A DNA stretch of 64,000 bases from JBBQXH01 sp963710975 (GCA_963710975.1 CAVQCG010000004.1:806001-870000), one strand, 5' to 3'. Counted from the stretch's first letter, positions 1 through 11,061 are shown. Numbers and translations: made by a program. The notes: generated by a model from the letters alone, not told the origin.

Positions 1-417
1 CAGCCGCGGGCGCCTGAGGTCGAGCCAGCGGTACCGAAGCCGCAACGTCTCGTCAACGCCTTCCTCGTCGAGCTGGAACGGGAGCGGCGGGCAGCGGGAC
101 ACGATCTCGAGCGAGTCGACCTGCAACTCGATCTCACCGGTCGGAAGGCTCGGGTTGACAGCCTCGGGTGCTCGGCGAACGACCTCGCCCTCTGCTCGGA
201 GCACGAACTCGTTCCTGGTCGCGTGCGCGGCGGGCATGGCCTCGGGCGCCCGCTCCGGGTTGACGACGAGCTGGCAGACACCTGTCTTGTCGCGAAGGTC
301 GACGAACACGAGGCCGCCGTGATCCCTCCGTGTGTCGGCCCAGCCCGAGAGGACGAGGCGCTGACCGACGTTCTCGGCGCTTACCTGGCCACACATCATG
401 TCGCGCCAACGAGTCAC
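1..417 (-). CDS. aspS: Aspartyl-tRNA synthetase, N-terminal part (truncated by window edge)
   Basis: Charges tRNA-Asp with aspartate in the cytoplasm. Only the first 139 codons are in the window; the gene runs off the left edge. The visible part is the OB-fold anticodon-binding domain, with the family signature GWADTRRDHGGLVFVDLRD near residues 24-43 and the start of the linker to the catalytic core (LRYRWLDLRRP) at the edge. I place the start at GTG 417 because it gives the short N-terminal extension usual for AspRS and overlaps the hisS stop as GTGA; ATG codons at 399 and 396 are weaker alternatives. It is the last visible gene of a leftward operon with hisS, a common actinobacterial pairing. 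Confidence 0.93.
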   Translation of the reverse strand, partial: MTRWRDMMCGQVSAENVGQRLVLSGWADTRRDHGGLVFVDLRDKTGVCQLVVNPERAPEAMPAAHATRNEFVLRAEGEVVRRAPEAVNPSLPTGEIELQVDSLEIVSRCPPLPFQLDEEGVDETLRLRYRWLDLRRPRL

Positions 418-1628
418 CCGAGCACCGTCTCTGCGATTCGCCCGACGGGAACGGGCATCGAGTCGCCGACCGTCGCCTGCTGGCCCTCGACGCGGACGAT
501 CCGCTTCGCACGCAAGCGGCCCGCCTGCGTCAGCTGCCCTTTGATCGACCGGCCCGCGTAATCCGTGTCACACGACAGCCCGGCACGCCGAAGCACGGTC
601 ATCTGCTCGAGAACGCGGACACGGTCGGTATCGGAGCCGCAGACGAAGAAGACGTCGATCCCGGCGGTCTCGGGGATCGCCGCGAGCGACATGGTCAGCC
701 GCTCGATGCCCGCGGCCCAACCGATCCCCGGAGTCGGAGGCCCACCGATCTCCTCGATCAGGTAGTCGTAGCGCCCCCCGGCGCACACGGTGCTCTGGGC
801 GGCCCCGAGGCCGTCGTTGACGAACTCGAAGACGGTGCGCGTGTAGTAGTCGAGGCCGCGCACCAGCGTCGGCACGATCTCGAAGTCCACGCCGTAGGCG
901 GAGAGGTACGCCTGCACGTCGTCGAAATGGCTGCGGCACGCGTCGCAGAGCGACGCGCCGATCGTCGGCGCCGCGGAGAGCACGTCCCGTACCGCGGGAT
1001 TCTTCGTATCGAAGACGCGAAGCGGGCTGGACTCAGCCTTGTGCCTGGCATCGTCGTCGAGCTCCGAGGCGTGATCGGCAAGGAACGATCGCAGCCGCTC
1101 GACGTAGGACGGTCGGCAGGCGCGATCGCCGATCGAGTTGAGCTCGAGCCGGAGACCCTCGATCTCCAGCGTACGGGCGATCTCGACGAACAGCTGGATC
1201 AGCTCGGCATCGACCGCAGGGTCGTCCGATCCCATCGCCTCGAAGTCGATCTGCCAGAACTCGCGGTAGCGGCCTTTCTGGGGAGCCGCATACCGGAACA
1301 TGGGAGCGAGGCAGTAGGTCTTCACCGGCTGCGGCGCTCGATGAAGACCGTGCTCGACATAGGCCCGCGCGATCGACGCCGTCGCCTCGGGCCGCAGCGT
1401 GAGCGAGCGCCCGCCGCGGTCCTCGAACGTGTACATCTCCTTCGTGACGACGTCAGAGCCCTGCCCGGAGGTTCGAGCGAAGAGCTGGGTGTCCTCGAAC
1501 GTCGGCGTCACGATCCGTCCGTACCCGTAGCGATCGGCGGCGGACTCCGCCGCCGCCGTGATCGCCTCGCGAGCCGGCTGCTCCGACGGCAGGACGTCAG
1601 ACGTTCCGCGTGGAGCCTCGATGTTCAC
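414..1628 (-). CDS. hisS: Histidyl-tRNA synthetase
   Basis: Class II aminoacyl-tRNA synthetase that attaches histidine to tRNA-His. The 404-residue length is normal for a compact bacterial HisRS. Visible landmarks are the N-terminal RGTSDVLP segment, motif 2 around FRYAAPQKGRYREFWQ (about residues 111-127), the histidine-specific LVRGLDYYTRTVFEF block (255-269) and motif 3 near GIGWAAGIERL. The anticodon-binding domain follows. The ATG start overlaps the stop of the upstream metallo-hydrolase gene by 4 bp (ATGA), and its own stop overlaps the aspS start, so translation is probably coupled along the operon. Confidence 0.97.
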   Translation of the reverse strand: MNIEAPRGTSDVLPSEQPAREAITAAAESAADRYGYGRIVTPTFEDTQLFARTSGQGSDVVTKEMYTFEDRGGRSLTLRPEATASIARAYVEHGLHRAPQPVKTYCLAPMFRYAAPQKGRYREFWQIDFEAMGSDDPAVDAELIQLFVEIARTLEIEGLRLELNSIGDRACRPSYVERLRSFLADHASELDDDARHKAESSPLRVFDTKNPAVRDVLSAAPTIGASLCDACRSHFDDVQAYLSAYGVDFEIVPTLVRGLDYYTRTVFEFVNDGLGAAQSTVCAGGRYDYLIEEIGGPPTPGIGWAAGIERLTMSLAAIPETAGIDVFFVCGSDTDRVRVLEQMTVLRRAGLSCDTDYAGRSIKGQLTQAGRLRAKRIVRVEGQQATVGDSMPVPVGRIAETVLG

Positions 1629-2266
1629 GCGTCGGCCGCTCGCAGCCCGGCCAGGAACGGGTTCGTGGCGAGCTCGTCGCCGAGCGTCGTTGCCGGGCCG
1701 TGGCCGGGATAGACGACGGTTTCCGGCGGGAATCGCATGAGGAGCGAGCCGATCGACGCCTCGAGGGTGGGCCAGTCCGATCCGGGGAAGTCGGTGCGCC
1801 CGACCGAGCCGGCGAAGAGAACGTCGCCGGAGAACAGCGAGCCTTCGGCGGCGTAGGCGAGATGCGCGGGCGAATGGCCTGGAACCTGAAGCGTCTGGAA
1901 CGTGATCCCCGCGAGCTCGAGTATCTCGTCGCCCGAGAGCAGAACGTCCGGCGTGTACGGATGGAGGTGAACGCCCGCAGGGGTGAACTCGTTGATCTTC
2001 TCCAGGTGGTCTCGTTCGGCCTCCGCCATGTGAACGGGAACGCCGGTACCACCCGCCAGATCCGCAACCGCACCGAGGTGATCCCAGTGGCCGTGGGTAA
2101 TGAGGATGGCCGCGCAGCTTGCGTCGCGCCGGGCCAGCTCGAGGCGAATCTCTTTCGCGTCAGCGGACGGATCGACGACAACGGCCTCGTCGGCTCCGGG
2201 GCGCCTGACGAGGTAGCAGTTCGTCTGGATCGGTCCAAGCGGCAGCTGGGTGACGTCGAGGGGCAT
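1625..2266 (-). CDS. Metallo-beta-lactamase-fold hydrolase, glyoxalase II-like
   Basis: A 213-residue soluble enzyme of the MBL superfamily, most like the short hydroxyacylglutathione-hydrolase-like proteins. The zinc-binding motif HGHWDH lies near residue 60, followed by the downstream metal ligands in VPGHSPAH, SGDVLF and YPGHGP. The thiol substrate cannot be told from sequence; actinobacteria normally use mycothiol rather than glutathione. It sits directly upstream of hisS with a 4-bp overlap and 12 bp behind the acetyltransferase gene. MBL-hisS-aspS adjacency is common in bacteria, but its meaning is unclear. Confidence 0.9.
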   Translation of the reverse strand: MPLDVTQLPLGPIQTNCYLVRRPGADEAVVVDPSADAKEIRLELARRDASCAAILITHGHWDHLGAVADLAGGTGVPVHMAEAERDHLEKINEFTPAGVHLHPYTPDVLLSGDEILELAGITFQTLQVPGHSPAHLAYAAEGSLFSGDVLFAGSVGRTDFPGSDWPTLEASIGSLLMRFPPETVVYPGHGPATTLGDELATNPFLAGLRAADA

Positions 2267-2278
2267 CGAGGGCTGAGT

Positions 2279-2821
2279 CTAACCGGCGTCCGGAACCGGC
2301 CCGTCGTCGAGCTCGTCTCGCAGCAGATCCATCAGCAAGCCGTCGTGCCAGACGCCATCCGACCCGAGCTCGTACTCGCGCATGACGCCGACCGGCCGGA
2401 AGCCAACGCGCTCGTACGCACGGATCGCACGCCGGTTGTCAACGCGCGGGTCGATGATCAGGCGGTGATGACCGCGGGCCGCGAAAAGATGATGTGCCGC
2501 CAAGCGGAGGGCCTCGGGGCCGAGACCTCGTCCCTGGTGAGCGGTTGCGACGAACATGTCGAGAGCCGCGTGGCGGTACCCCGGCTCGTTCTCCTCGCAC
2601 CACTGGACGCACCCGATCACTGCGCCCTCGAGGACGATGGCGCATGCGCACGAGTCGGTCGACGTGACAAGCTCCCGAGCGGTGTCATCCGGGTCGTCCG
2701 GCCACCAGCGGGCGACGGACGGTTCACGAAGGATCGCGCTCAGCAGCTCGAGGTCGGCGGCCTCGACGGGCCGTACGGTGACCCGCCTCCCGGTGAGGAC
2801 GGGCGCCTGCTGGTCCGTCAA
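2279..2821 (-). CDS. GNAT-family N-acetyltransferase
   Basis: Transfers an acetyl group from acetyl-CoA to an amine; the substrate is unknown. About 180 residues with the RimJ/RimL-like layout: LTGRRVTVRPVEAADLELL at the N-terminus, the acetyl-CoA loop at HQGRGLGPEALRL, and NRRAIRAYERVGF toward the C-terminus. A single-domain aminoglycoside 6'-type or small-molecule acetyltransferase is possible. No ATG fits; a TTG at 2821 overlaps the previous stop as TTGA, matching the coupling seen throughout this operon, so I take TTG as the start. Confidence 0.85.
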   Translation of the reverse strand: MTDQQAPVLTGRRVTVRPVEAADLELLSAILREPSVARWWPDDPDDTARELVTSTDSCACAIVLEGAVIGCVQWCEENEPGYRHAALDMFVATAHQGRGLGPEALRLAAHHLFAARGHHRLIIDPRVDNRRAIRAYERVGFRPVGVMREYELGSDGVWHDGLLMDLLRDELDDGPVPDAG

Positions 2822-3207
2822 CCGCCGCCCGAGCGACGCTGGCGCTTCAGCATCGAGCGGTAGACGAACATGTCGACGAGGTAGCTGAACGGCAAGAAGA
2901 TCGCGAGCAGGATCACGGCGTTCAGGATCTTTGCCGTGGTGCTGAGGCTGCGCCCTGTCAGGAAGACCAGGATGAGCAGGATCGGCCCGAAGATCAGCGC
3001 GCGCTTGAAGACGCGCTCCCACGACGGCGGTCGAATCTCCTTCCCGCGCCGGTCGACGAGCTTCGGCTGCTGCTTCGTGCTCGCCGCAGTCCGGGCGGCC
3101 TTGGGTGAGTCGACCGGGACTTCCTCGCCTTCCTCGTTCTCGACGACGTACTCGTACTCGTGCCGCTGGAGCTTCTCCCGACGTCGCCGCTGCTTCTTCG
3201 ATGCCAT
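2818..3207 (-). CDS. Small membrane protein with basic N-terminus, unknown function
   Basis: A 129-residue protein with no family I can name. The first 70 residues are highly charged and start with a Lys/Arg-rich stretch (MASKKQRRRREK). Two hydrophobic helices follow, at about 70-90 (ALIFGPILLILVFL) and 95-115. The C-terminal tail is basic (KRQRRSGGG). This fits a two-TM inner-membrane protein with a cytoplasmic N-terminal arm. It heads or nearly heads the operon that ends in hisS-aspS and overlaps the acetyltransferase start. Confidence 0.75.
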   Translation of the reverse strand: MASKKQRRRREKLQRHEYEYVVENEEGEEVPVDSPKAARTAASTKQQPKLVDRRGKEIRPPSWERVFKRALIFGPILLILVFLTGRSLSTTAKILNAVILLAIFLPFSYLVDMFVYRSMLKRQRRSGGG

Positions 3208-3267
3208 TGCTCCTCCGATTATCGCAGCAGCGCCGACGTCATCGTCGACGGGATGCCATACCCTCGC

Positions 3268-3507
3268 TCAGCCGACCGACAGCCCGATCGACAGCCCGAC
3301 GACGATCGCGACGATCGCCCCGATGACGAGAAACGCGACAGGGTTCCACTTCGCGTAATTCGTCGTGTCCGTCTCCTCGTACGCGAGTCGCTGCCGGCTT
3401 CGGGGGGCACGCTCGCCGGTAGAAGGTGTCCCGAGCAGAAGGAGCGCCCCGATCGAAGCTCCGACGACCGCGCCGCCGATGATGGCGACCGGAGCCCACC
3501 AGGGCAT
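3268..3507 (-). CDS. Small two-helix membrane protein, unknown function
   Basis: A 79-residue ORF with a hydrophobic helix at residues 4-26 (WWAPVAIIGGAVVGASIG), a polar middle of about 30 residues and a second Gly/Ile-rich helix at 55-79. No motif is recognisable. It lies 60 bp upstream of the 129-residue membrane protein and 51 bp downstream of hutI on the same strand, so it may open the hisS operon or trail the hut operon. Its strongly hydrophobic, alternating-small-residue composition makes a chance ORF unlikely. Confidence 0.65.
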   Translation of the reverse strand: MPWWAPVAIIGGAVVGASIGALLLLGTPSTGERAPRSRQRLAYEETDTTNYAKWNPVAFLVIGAIVAIVVGLSIGLSVG

Positions 3508-3558
3508 CAGGCGTCTCCGGGCTGTCGAGCGTTCACCAACGCAGTATCGCAGGCGGGT

Positions 3559-4821
3559 TCAAGGTCGGGCTGGTTCCGGGTGGACAACCCTGCCGTCCTT
3601 CACGACGGTCGCCACGTGGTCCGTGCCGAGGTGATAGGCGAGGTACCGCCAATCCGGCGCGTCGATGAGGACGATATCGGCCGCATAGCCGGGAGCGATC
3701 CGCCCGATCGCCCCTGCGCGGCCGAGGACGTGGGCGGCGTTGACAGTACAGGCAGCCAGCGCCTCGGCAGGCCCGAGATGAAGCTGCGTACAAGCGAGGG
3801 CGCACACCAGCGGTAGGCTGTCGCAGAAGGCGCTGCCGGGATTGAAGTCGGTGGCGAGCGCGACTGCGGCACCGGCGTCGACGAGCGCCCGTGCGGGGGG
3901 CATCGGCCGGTCGAGGAAGAGTGCGCTGGCGGGTAGGAGGACTCCGGACACGTCGCTTGCGGCGAGTGCGGCGACACCGTCTCCACCTGTTGCCTCGAGG
4001 TGGTCGACGCTCCTGGCGCCGAGCTCGACGGCGAGCGGAATGGCCCCGGCCTCGGTGAACTGGTCGCCGTGCAGGCGCAGGGCGAGTCCGGCGCACCTAC
4101 ACGCCTCGAGAAACCGGCGCGCCTGCACAGCGTCGAACGCGCCACGCTCGAGGAAGACGTCAGCAGCTTCCGCACGCGTCGCAGCGTGCGGAAGGACCTC
4201 TCCGAGCGCAAAGTCCAGATAGTCGTCGCCGCTTGCGAACTCAGGTGGAACGGCGTGGGCGCCGAGCCACGTCGGAATCCCCCCGGCGAGCCGGATCGCC
4301 TCGAGGGACGCGAGCTCGGTGTCGAGGTCGAGCCCGTAGCCCGACTTCGCCTCGAAGGTCGTCGTCCCGTGCCCGAGCATCCAGCCCCGGTGACGCTCGA
4401 CGCGAGCCCGTAGACCGTCCGCGTCGAGCGCGCGCGTCGCCCTGACCGTCGAAAGGATCCCACCGCCCGCGGCATGGAGCTCCTCATAGCTCGCTCCGCG
4501 CGCTCGCAGTGCGTACTCCTCGACGCGGTCGCCCCCGAAGCACGCGTGCGTGTGGCAGTCGACGAGCCCGGGCAGCGCCGACTTCCCGCGCCCGTCGATC
4601 TCGACAACGCATCCCGGCGACTCCCGCCAGCTCACGCATCCGACCAACCTCGATGATGCGGCCGCCATCGCAGAGGATGAACGCGTCCTCGACCACCTCG
4701 ACAGCTCCAAGCGCGTCTCCGCGAAGCGGCGCCGCTCGGCCGGCCGGGCTCGCCACCTGCACGAGATCGCGAACGAGCACGCGCGGGCCGGGTGACGCTG
4801 CCGCGCTCTCCCGATCACCGG

Positions 4822-4825
<4 letters not shown>
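3559..4825 (-). CDS. hutI: Imidazolonepropionase (single-base frameshift)
   Basis: Third step of histidine degradation: hydrolyses 4-imidazolone-5-propionate to N-formimino-L-glutamate. It is an amidohydrolase-fold metalloenzyme with the metal motif PGLVDCHTHACFGGDR, the substrate loop EAKSGYGL, HLHGDQF-like ligand region and ATDFNPGS. The N-terminal beta-sandwich (VLVRDLVQVAS, FILCDGGRIIEVG) is read in a different frame from the catalytic part. The two join if one G is removed from the GGG run at 4623-4625, giving 421 residues, a normal length. This is either a sequencing indel or a real frameshift. The start is GTG 4825, overlapping the hutU stop as GTGA. Confidence 0.92.
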
Positions 4826-6516
<1,691 letters not shown>

Positions 6517-6727
6517 GCGGTCTCCACCCCCTCGCGATTCTATTCACGAATCGCCGACACGATCCCGGCGTTTTCCGCCCCTCGCCTGGGGACCCCTTGC
6601 ACCGCCACCCGCGGACGAGCGTAGCGAGGAAATCCGCGCGCGTGTGTGACGACCTGTGCCGGGGCTGCACGCTGCGAACGCGTTGCGACACACGTGGGCG
6701 CGCGGGCCGCTGGAACGCCGGTCTCCG

Positions 6728-8045
6728 CTACAGGCCGCGGACGCGGATGGCGTTCGCGTGGGCCGGGAAGCCCTCGTGCTCGGCGAGAGCGATGACAGAC
6801 GGTGCAAGGCGGGCCAGCGCCTCGGGCGACGTCCGTCCGATCGAGCTCGTCTTCACGAAGGTCCGGGCCGTGACCCCCGACGAGAGCTTCGCGTAGCCGC
6901 CCGTCGGAAGGGTCGCCGGGACGCCGAGGACGTAGTTCGCAGCCGAGAACGGAGTCGGGCCGAGCAGGATCTCGCCCGCATGGTCGAGCTCGCGGAGGAG
7001 CGCATCCGGCTCCTCCGTGACGATCTGAAGATGCTCGGGCGCGTACTCGTTCGCGAACGCACACGCCTCGTCGAGGTCGGCGACCAGGATCGCGCCTCCG
7101 AACCGGGAAACGGCTGCAGCCGCGTACGCACGGCGCGGCTCCGGGAGGTCGTCCAGCTGGCGGTCGAGCTCGCGCCCGACGGCGGCCAGCAGCTCCTCGG
7201 AGGGTGTGACGAGGATCGCTGCCGAGTCCGAGCCGTGCTCCGCCTCGTTCAGAACGTCGGCCGCGAGCACGATCGGATCGGCGGTGTCGTCGGCGATCAC
7301 AAGACTCTCCGAGGGGCCAAAGAGCATGACGGTCGCGCAGCCGAGAGCCTGCACCTGGATCTGCGCTGCCGTGACGGCCGGGCTTCCCGGCCCGATCACC
7401 ATCCGTGCTCGGGGGACCGACTCAGTGCCGAGGGCAACCGCAGCGATGCCCGCCGGGCCGTTGGAACGGAACACTTCGGTGAGGCCGAGCTCCTCCGCGA
7501 CCACGAGCACGGCGGGATCGACGCCGATCCCCTGTCCTGCCGCAAGGGGGGACGATCACCACGATCTGAGGAACTCCAGCCACGACCGCCGGCGTTCCGA
7601 TCTGCATGAGCACCGAGGGAAACGATCCCTTCCCACTTGGCACGAAGAGCGCAGCCGACTCGACCGGACGGGCCTGCTCGCCCATCACGAGCCCGGGCGC
7701 GACCTCCTTCAGCCATGACGCGCCTTCCAGGACTCGCTTGTTGAACGCCCGGATGTTCGTGATCCCCTGGCGAATGGCCCGAACGACCTCCTCGCTCACC
7801 TGTGTCCGGGCGGTAGCGATCTCCTCTTCGGAGACGCGGAGGCGATCTGCCGGGCACGAGACTGCGTCGAACCGCTGAAGGGCGCTGACCAACGCCTCGT
7901 CGCCGCGGAGCCTCACGTCCTCGATGATCTCGCGGACGCCCTCGTTGAGCGCTGCGTCGAAGATCTCGGCCGTCGCCCGCTCCATCATCCGGCGGCGATC
8001 CTCCGGCCTCATCTCGGCCAGGCGGTAGACGGCCATCGCGCCCAT
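6728..8045 (-). CDS. hisD: Histidinol dehydrogenase-like protein in the hut operon (frameshifted)
   Basis: Homologue of HisD, the zinc enzyme that oxidises histidinol to histidine with two NAD+. The N-terminal half ends at PQIVVIVPP and the C-terminal half starts in another frame near VLVVAEELG. Removing one G from the six-G run at 7546-7551 joins them into 438 residues, the normal HisD length. Family landmarks are present: SGKGSFPS, GPAGIAAVALGTESV, NEYAPEHLQIV, GGYAKLSSG. It is unusual for a biosynthetic gene to sit between hutH and hutU in a degradation operon. It may let cells use histidinol via histidine, or be a substrate-shifted paralogue. The start overlaps the hutH stop as TGATG. Confidence 0.85.
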
Positions 8046-9559
8046 CAGACGGCCTCCCTCGCGACGGCTGCCACCGCTCCCGAGGCCACGAGTTCCCGCG
8101 CGGCCTCGATGTCGTTTGCGGGTGGCCTGTCCTCGACGAGCGGCGCGACACGCTCGCGCACGAGTGCGTGCACGCGGGCCGCACCGGCTCCCGGGCGCCC
8201 GGGGATGAGATCGAGCGCTTGCGCGGCGCAGACCGCTTCGATCGCGACGACCGTCTCCGCCCGCTCGACCGACTCGAGAGAGAACAGCGCGCCTGTCATG
8301 CCCATGCTCACGTGATCCTCCTGGTTGTCCGAGGTCGGAACCGAGTCGATGCTCACCGGATGACCGAGCGCTCGGAGCTCCCCGAGCAAGGCTGCCGCGG
8401 TGTACTGGGCCACCATGTATCCGCTCGAGCGTCCCGCCTCCGGCGTCAGGAACGCCGGCAGACCGTGATTCAGCGACGGCGAGAGCAACCGGAACGTCCT
8501 CCGCTCCGAGATCGACGCGACATCCGCGAGAGCGAGCCTCAACACGTCGAAGGCGAGCGCCAGGCTCTGGCCATGGAAGTTCCCCGCCGAGATGACGTCG
8601 ATCGGGTCGTCGAACACGATCGGATTGTCGGTGACCGCGTTCAGGTCGATAGCTATGAGCCGGCTCGCGAAACCCACTCCCTCCCGCGCGGCTCCGTGTA
8701 CCTGCGGCACGCAGCGCAGCGAGTAGGCGTCCTGGACGTCGCGCTCGCGGGTGCCGAGACGCACCGAGCCGGCGGTGAGCGCCCTGACGATCGCGGCGCT
8801 TCGAGCTTGCCCCGGAAGCGGCCGCAGCTCGTGCACCCTGGCGTCGAACGCTGCGGGCTCGCCGCGCAGCGCCTCGAGTGACAGCGCCGCAACCCCGTCC
8901 GCCGTGTCGAGAAGCCGGCCCGCACGCAGCGACGTCAGCGACCCGATCGCGGCCATGAAGTGGGTTCCGTTGACGAGTGCGAGCGCCTCTTTCGGAGCCA
9001 GCTCGAGCGGCTCGAGGCCGACGCCTTGGAGAGCCTCCGCCGCCGGGAGCACCGATCCATCCGCACCGGCCAGCTCGCCCTCGCCGATCAGCGGGAGGAA
9101 CGCGTGCGCGGACGGCGCGAGGTCTCCGCTCGCGCCGAGCGACCCCGTACGAGGTACGACCGGGGTCAGCCCCGCGTTGAGGATCGCCGCGACGCGCTCG
9201 ACGAGGACGGGCCGAATCCCCGAGTGGCCGCGGAGCAGTCCGTTCAGGCGGACCGCGAGCGCTGCGCGGACGATCTCCCGCGAGAGCGGCGGGCCGACCC
9301 CGGCGGCATGGCTCCGTAGGACATCGCGCTGGGCCGAGACGGCCTGATCGAAGCTGAGACGCTCGCGCACGAGGGCCCCGAGGCCCGTCGTGACCCCATA
9401 GATCGTGTCGCCGCGGTCGATCGCCTCCTGCAGGGCCGTGCGGTTTCGTCCGACCTGATCAAGCGCGGCGCGGTCGAGGACGATCGGCACCCCTCGCGCG
9501 ACCCGCTCGACGGCGGTTGCGTCGAGAGTCACACCATCGAGTGTGACCGGCTCCATCAC
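8045..9559 (-). CDS. hutH: Histidine ammonia-lyase (histidase)
   Basis: First step of histidine degradation: non-oxidative deamination of L-histidine to trans-urocanate. The 504-residue length is typical. The Ala-Ser-Gly tripeptide that cyclises into the MIO electrophile is at residues 143-145 in RTGSLGASGDLAPSAH. The tyrosine loop (YGVTTGLGAL, about 54-63), NPIVFDDP and NFHGQSLA blocks are also present. The ATG overlaps the ftcD stop as ATGA and its stop overlaps the hisD-like start, so the hut genes are probably translated as one coupled unit. Confidence 0.97.
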   Translation of the reverse strand: MMEPVTLDGVTLDATAVERVARGVPIVLDRAALDQVGRNRTALQEAIDRGDTIYGVTTGLGALVRERLSFDQAVSAQRDVLRSHAAGVGPPLSREIVRAALAVRLNGLLRGHSGIRPVLVERVAAILNAGLTPVVPRTGSLGASGDLAPSAHAFLPLIGEGELAGADGSVLPAAEALQGVGLEPLELAPKEALALVNGTHFMAAIGSLTSLRAGRLLDTADGVAALSLEALRGEPAAFDARVHELRPLPGQARSAAIVRALTAGSVRLGTRERDVQDAYSLRCVPQVHGAAREGVGFASRLIAIDLNAVTDNPIVFDDPIDVISAGNFHGQSLALAFDVLRLALADVASISERRTFRLLSPSLNHGLPAFLTPEAGRSSGYMVAQYTAAALLGELRALGHPVSIDSVPTSDNQEDHVSMGMTGALFSLESVERAETVVAIEAVCAAQALDLIPGRPGAGAARVHALVRERVAPLVEDRPPANDIEAARELVASGAVAAVAREAV

Positions 9560-10440
9560 TCGTCGAGAAGCCGTAGCTCGAGGACCTTCGCCGAGTCGAA
9601 GTCGGGCAGGTGAAGGTATCGCTCTGCCGCAGCGACCGCTGCCCCGGCGGGCATCAGGCCGACCAGCTCGCTCCCTGCCACCTCGACCCCGCGTGCCGCG
9701 GCCTCGCTCTCGATGCGCTCGACGACTTCGTGCGGCGATGTCCGCTCCCAGTCCTCGAGATTCATGCTGACCTGGATGAGGCCCGCACGTGGAAGATCGA
9801 GCCCGAGAGCGCGAACTCCCGGCAGGCCGCCGTCGCGCTCGCGCACGAGCGCCGCGATCTCACGCGCGATCCCCACGTCGCGGCTTCGCAGGTTGACGTT
9901 GAACGCAACGAGGGGTCGCCGCACTCCGATCAGGACGCCCCCGGCGGTCGGATGGAGCCGCCCCGGCCCGCGATCGGGCCGTACCTCGCCGTCGTCGATT
10001 CGGCGCTGGAGCTCATCCGGCCCACCCCGTCGGAAGAACGCGGGTCCCCTGCCATCCTCCGTGAGCCTGCCGTAGAAGAAGACGGGCAGCTCGAGCTGGT
10101 CTGCGACCTTTTCAGCCAGGTCGAGCGCCGCCTCGCGGGCGCGGAGCTCGTCCCCTGGCCGGATCGGAACCAGCGGGACGACGTCCGCAGCGCCGATGCG
10201 TGGATGGACGCCCTCGTGCTCGCGCACGTCGACCCGCTCGACCGCAAGACGGATTCCCGCGAGGAGTGCGCCAACGAGCTGCTCCCCGCTTCCGACCAGC
10301 GTGTAGACGGAGCGGTTGTGGTCGGCATCGACATGTACGTCGAGGAGCCGTGCGCGCGCAGCGACTGCCTCCGCGAGCGCAGCGACGACGCCCTCGTCGC
10401 GCGCGACGGAGAAGTTCGGGACCGATTCGAGTGGGAGCAC
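9556..10440 (-). CDS. ftcD: Glutamate formiminotransferase
   Basis: Moves the formimino group of N-formimino-L-glutamate to tetrahydrofolate, releasing glutamate. It therefore completes the hut pathway without HutG or HutF, and the one-carbon unit enters the folate pool. The 294 residues correspond to the transferase domain only; the cyclodeaminase domain found in mammalian FTCD is absent. Recognisable segments are SVPNFSVARD at the N-terminus, DADHNRSVYTLVG, the His-rich HPRIGAADVVPLVP loop and VAFNVNLRSRDVGIAREIA. The start is GTG 10440. It is the first gene of the hut operon, and a TAGAGT hexamer 9 nt upstream (complement of 10450-10455) suggests a leaderless mRNA. Confidence 0.92.
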   Translation of the reverse strand: MLPLESVPNFSVARDEGVVAALAEAVAARARLLDVHVDADHNRSVYTLVGSGEQLVGALLAGIRLAVERVDVREHEGVHPRIGAADVVPLVPIRPGDELRAREAALDLAEKVADQLELPVFFYGRLTEDGRGPAFFRRGGPDELQRRIDDGEVRPDRGPGRLHPTAGGVLIGVRRPLVAFNVNLRSRDVGIAREIAALVRERDGGLPGVRALGLDLPRAGLIQVSMNLEDWERTSPHEVVERIESEAAARGVEVAGSELVGLMPAGAAVAAAERYLHLPDFDSAKVLELRLLDE

Positions 10441-10461
10441 GTCCGGCAGACTCTACGGGCC
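10441..10461. promoter_or_regulatory. 21-bp divergent start region between ftcD and the UDG gene
   Basis: Only 21 bp separate the GTG start of ftcD from the GTG start of the uracil-DNA glycosylase gene. On the minus strand TAGAGT (10455-10450) lies 9 nt before the ftcD start and can serve as its -10. The -35 of each gene must then lie inside the coding sequence of the other. A leaderless transcript is the simplest reading for ftcD; the UDG -10 is less clear. Confidence 0.5.
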
Positions 10462-11061
10462 GTGCCGACGTCGAGCCATCGTTCTCTTCGAGCGCTCCAG
10501 CGAGCCAACCGTCGGTGCCGGGCCTGTTCGGACGCCGGCTACCCCATCGAGTCGACGCCTGTGTTCGAGGGACGCGACCAGCCCGTCCTGCTGGTCGGGC
10601 AGTCGCCGGGCGTCGTCGAGGCGGAGGAAGGCCGCCCATGGCGCGGCCGCGCCGGGCGGACGCTTCGACGCTGGCTCGAACTCGACGAGGAGCGCTTCTA
10701 CCGGACCTTCTACTGCTGCTCGGTGACCCGCTGCTATCCGGGAAGGGACGCAGGAGGGCGAGGAGACCGCCGGCCGTCGACCACCGAGCTCGAGCTGTGC
10801 CGGGGTTGGCTCGATGGCGAGCTCCGTCTCCTTCGGCCGGCTCTCGTCGTCACGGTGGGCGGCCTCGCGGCGAACCGTGTTCTCGGCATCGATCGTCTGA
10901 CCGACCACGTGGGGACGCGTCGCCGACTCGGGAGCGCCGTGGCGATCCCGCTTCCGCACCCGTCGGGTGCGAGCGGGTGGCTGAACGTCCCTGAGAACCG
11001 CGAACGACTCGAGCGTGCGGTCGCGCTCGTCAGCGAGGAGCTTCAGCTGCTCGGCTCGTAA
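10462..11061 (+). CDS. Uracil-DNA glycosylase, Fe-S family 4/5 type
   Basis: Removes uracil (family 5 members also other deaminated bases) from DNA as the first step of base excision repair. About 199 residues from GTG 10462. An N-terminal CRAC pair and later cysteines (CCSVTRC, ELCRGW) fit the four-cysteine 4Fe-4S cluster of families 4 and 5. The active-site loop reads GQSPG where classical family 4 has GEAPG, with GRAGRTLRRWL downstream and a C-terminal LPHPSG motif. The loop variation means the exact family is open. Divergent from the hut operon, so probably unrelated in function. Confidence 0.75.
   Translation: MPTSSHRSLRALQRANRRCRACSDAGYPIESTPVFEGRDQPVLLVGQSPGVVEAEEGRPWRGRAGRTLRRWLELDEERFYRTFYCCSVTRCYPGRDAGGRGDRRPSTTELELCRGWLDGELRLLRPALVVTVGGLAANRVLGIDRLTDHVGTRRRLGSAVAIPLPHPSGASGWLNVPENRERLERAVALVSEELQLLGS

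Noticed and set aside
414..2863. Long open frames opposite hisS and the MBL gene (for example 330-1712 and 1610-2863 on the plus strand).
   Set aside because: They are antisense shadows caused by high GC; composition is Arg/Pro-rich and no domain is recognisable.
6600..6727. Plus-strand frame with a C-x3-C-x2-C-x5-C pattern (CDDLCRGCTLRTRC) between hisD and hutU.
   Set aside because: No start, no ribosome-binding site, and it is antisense to the hut operon; probably chance.
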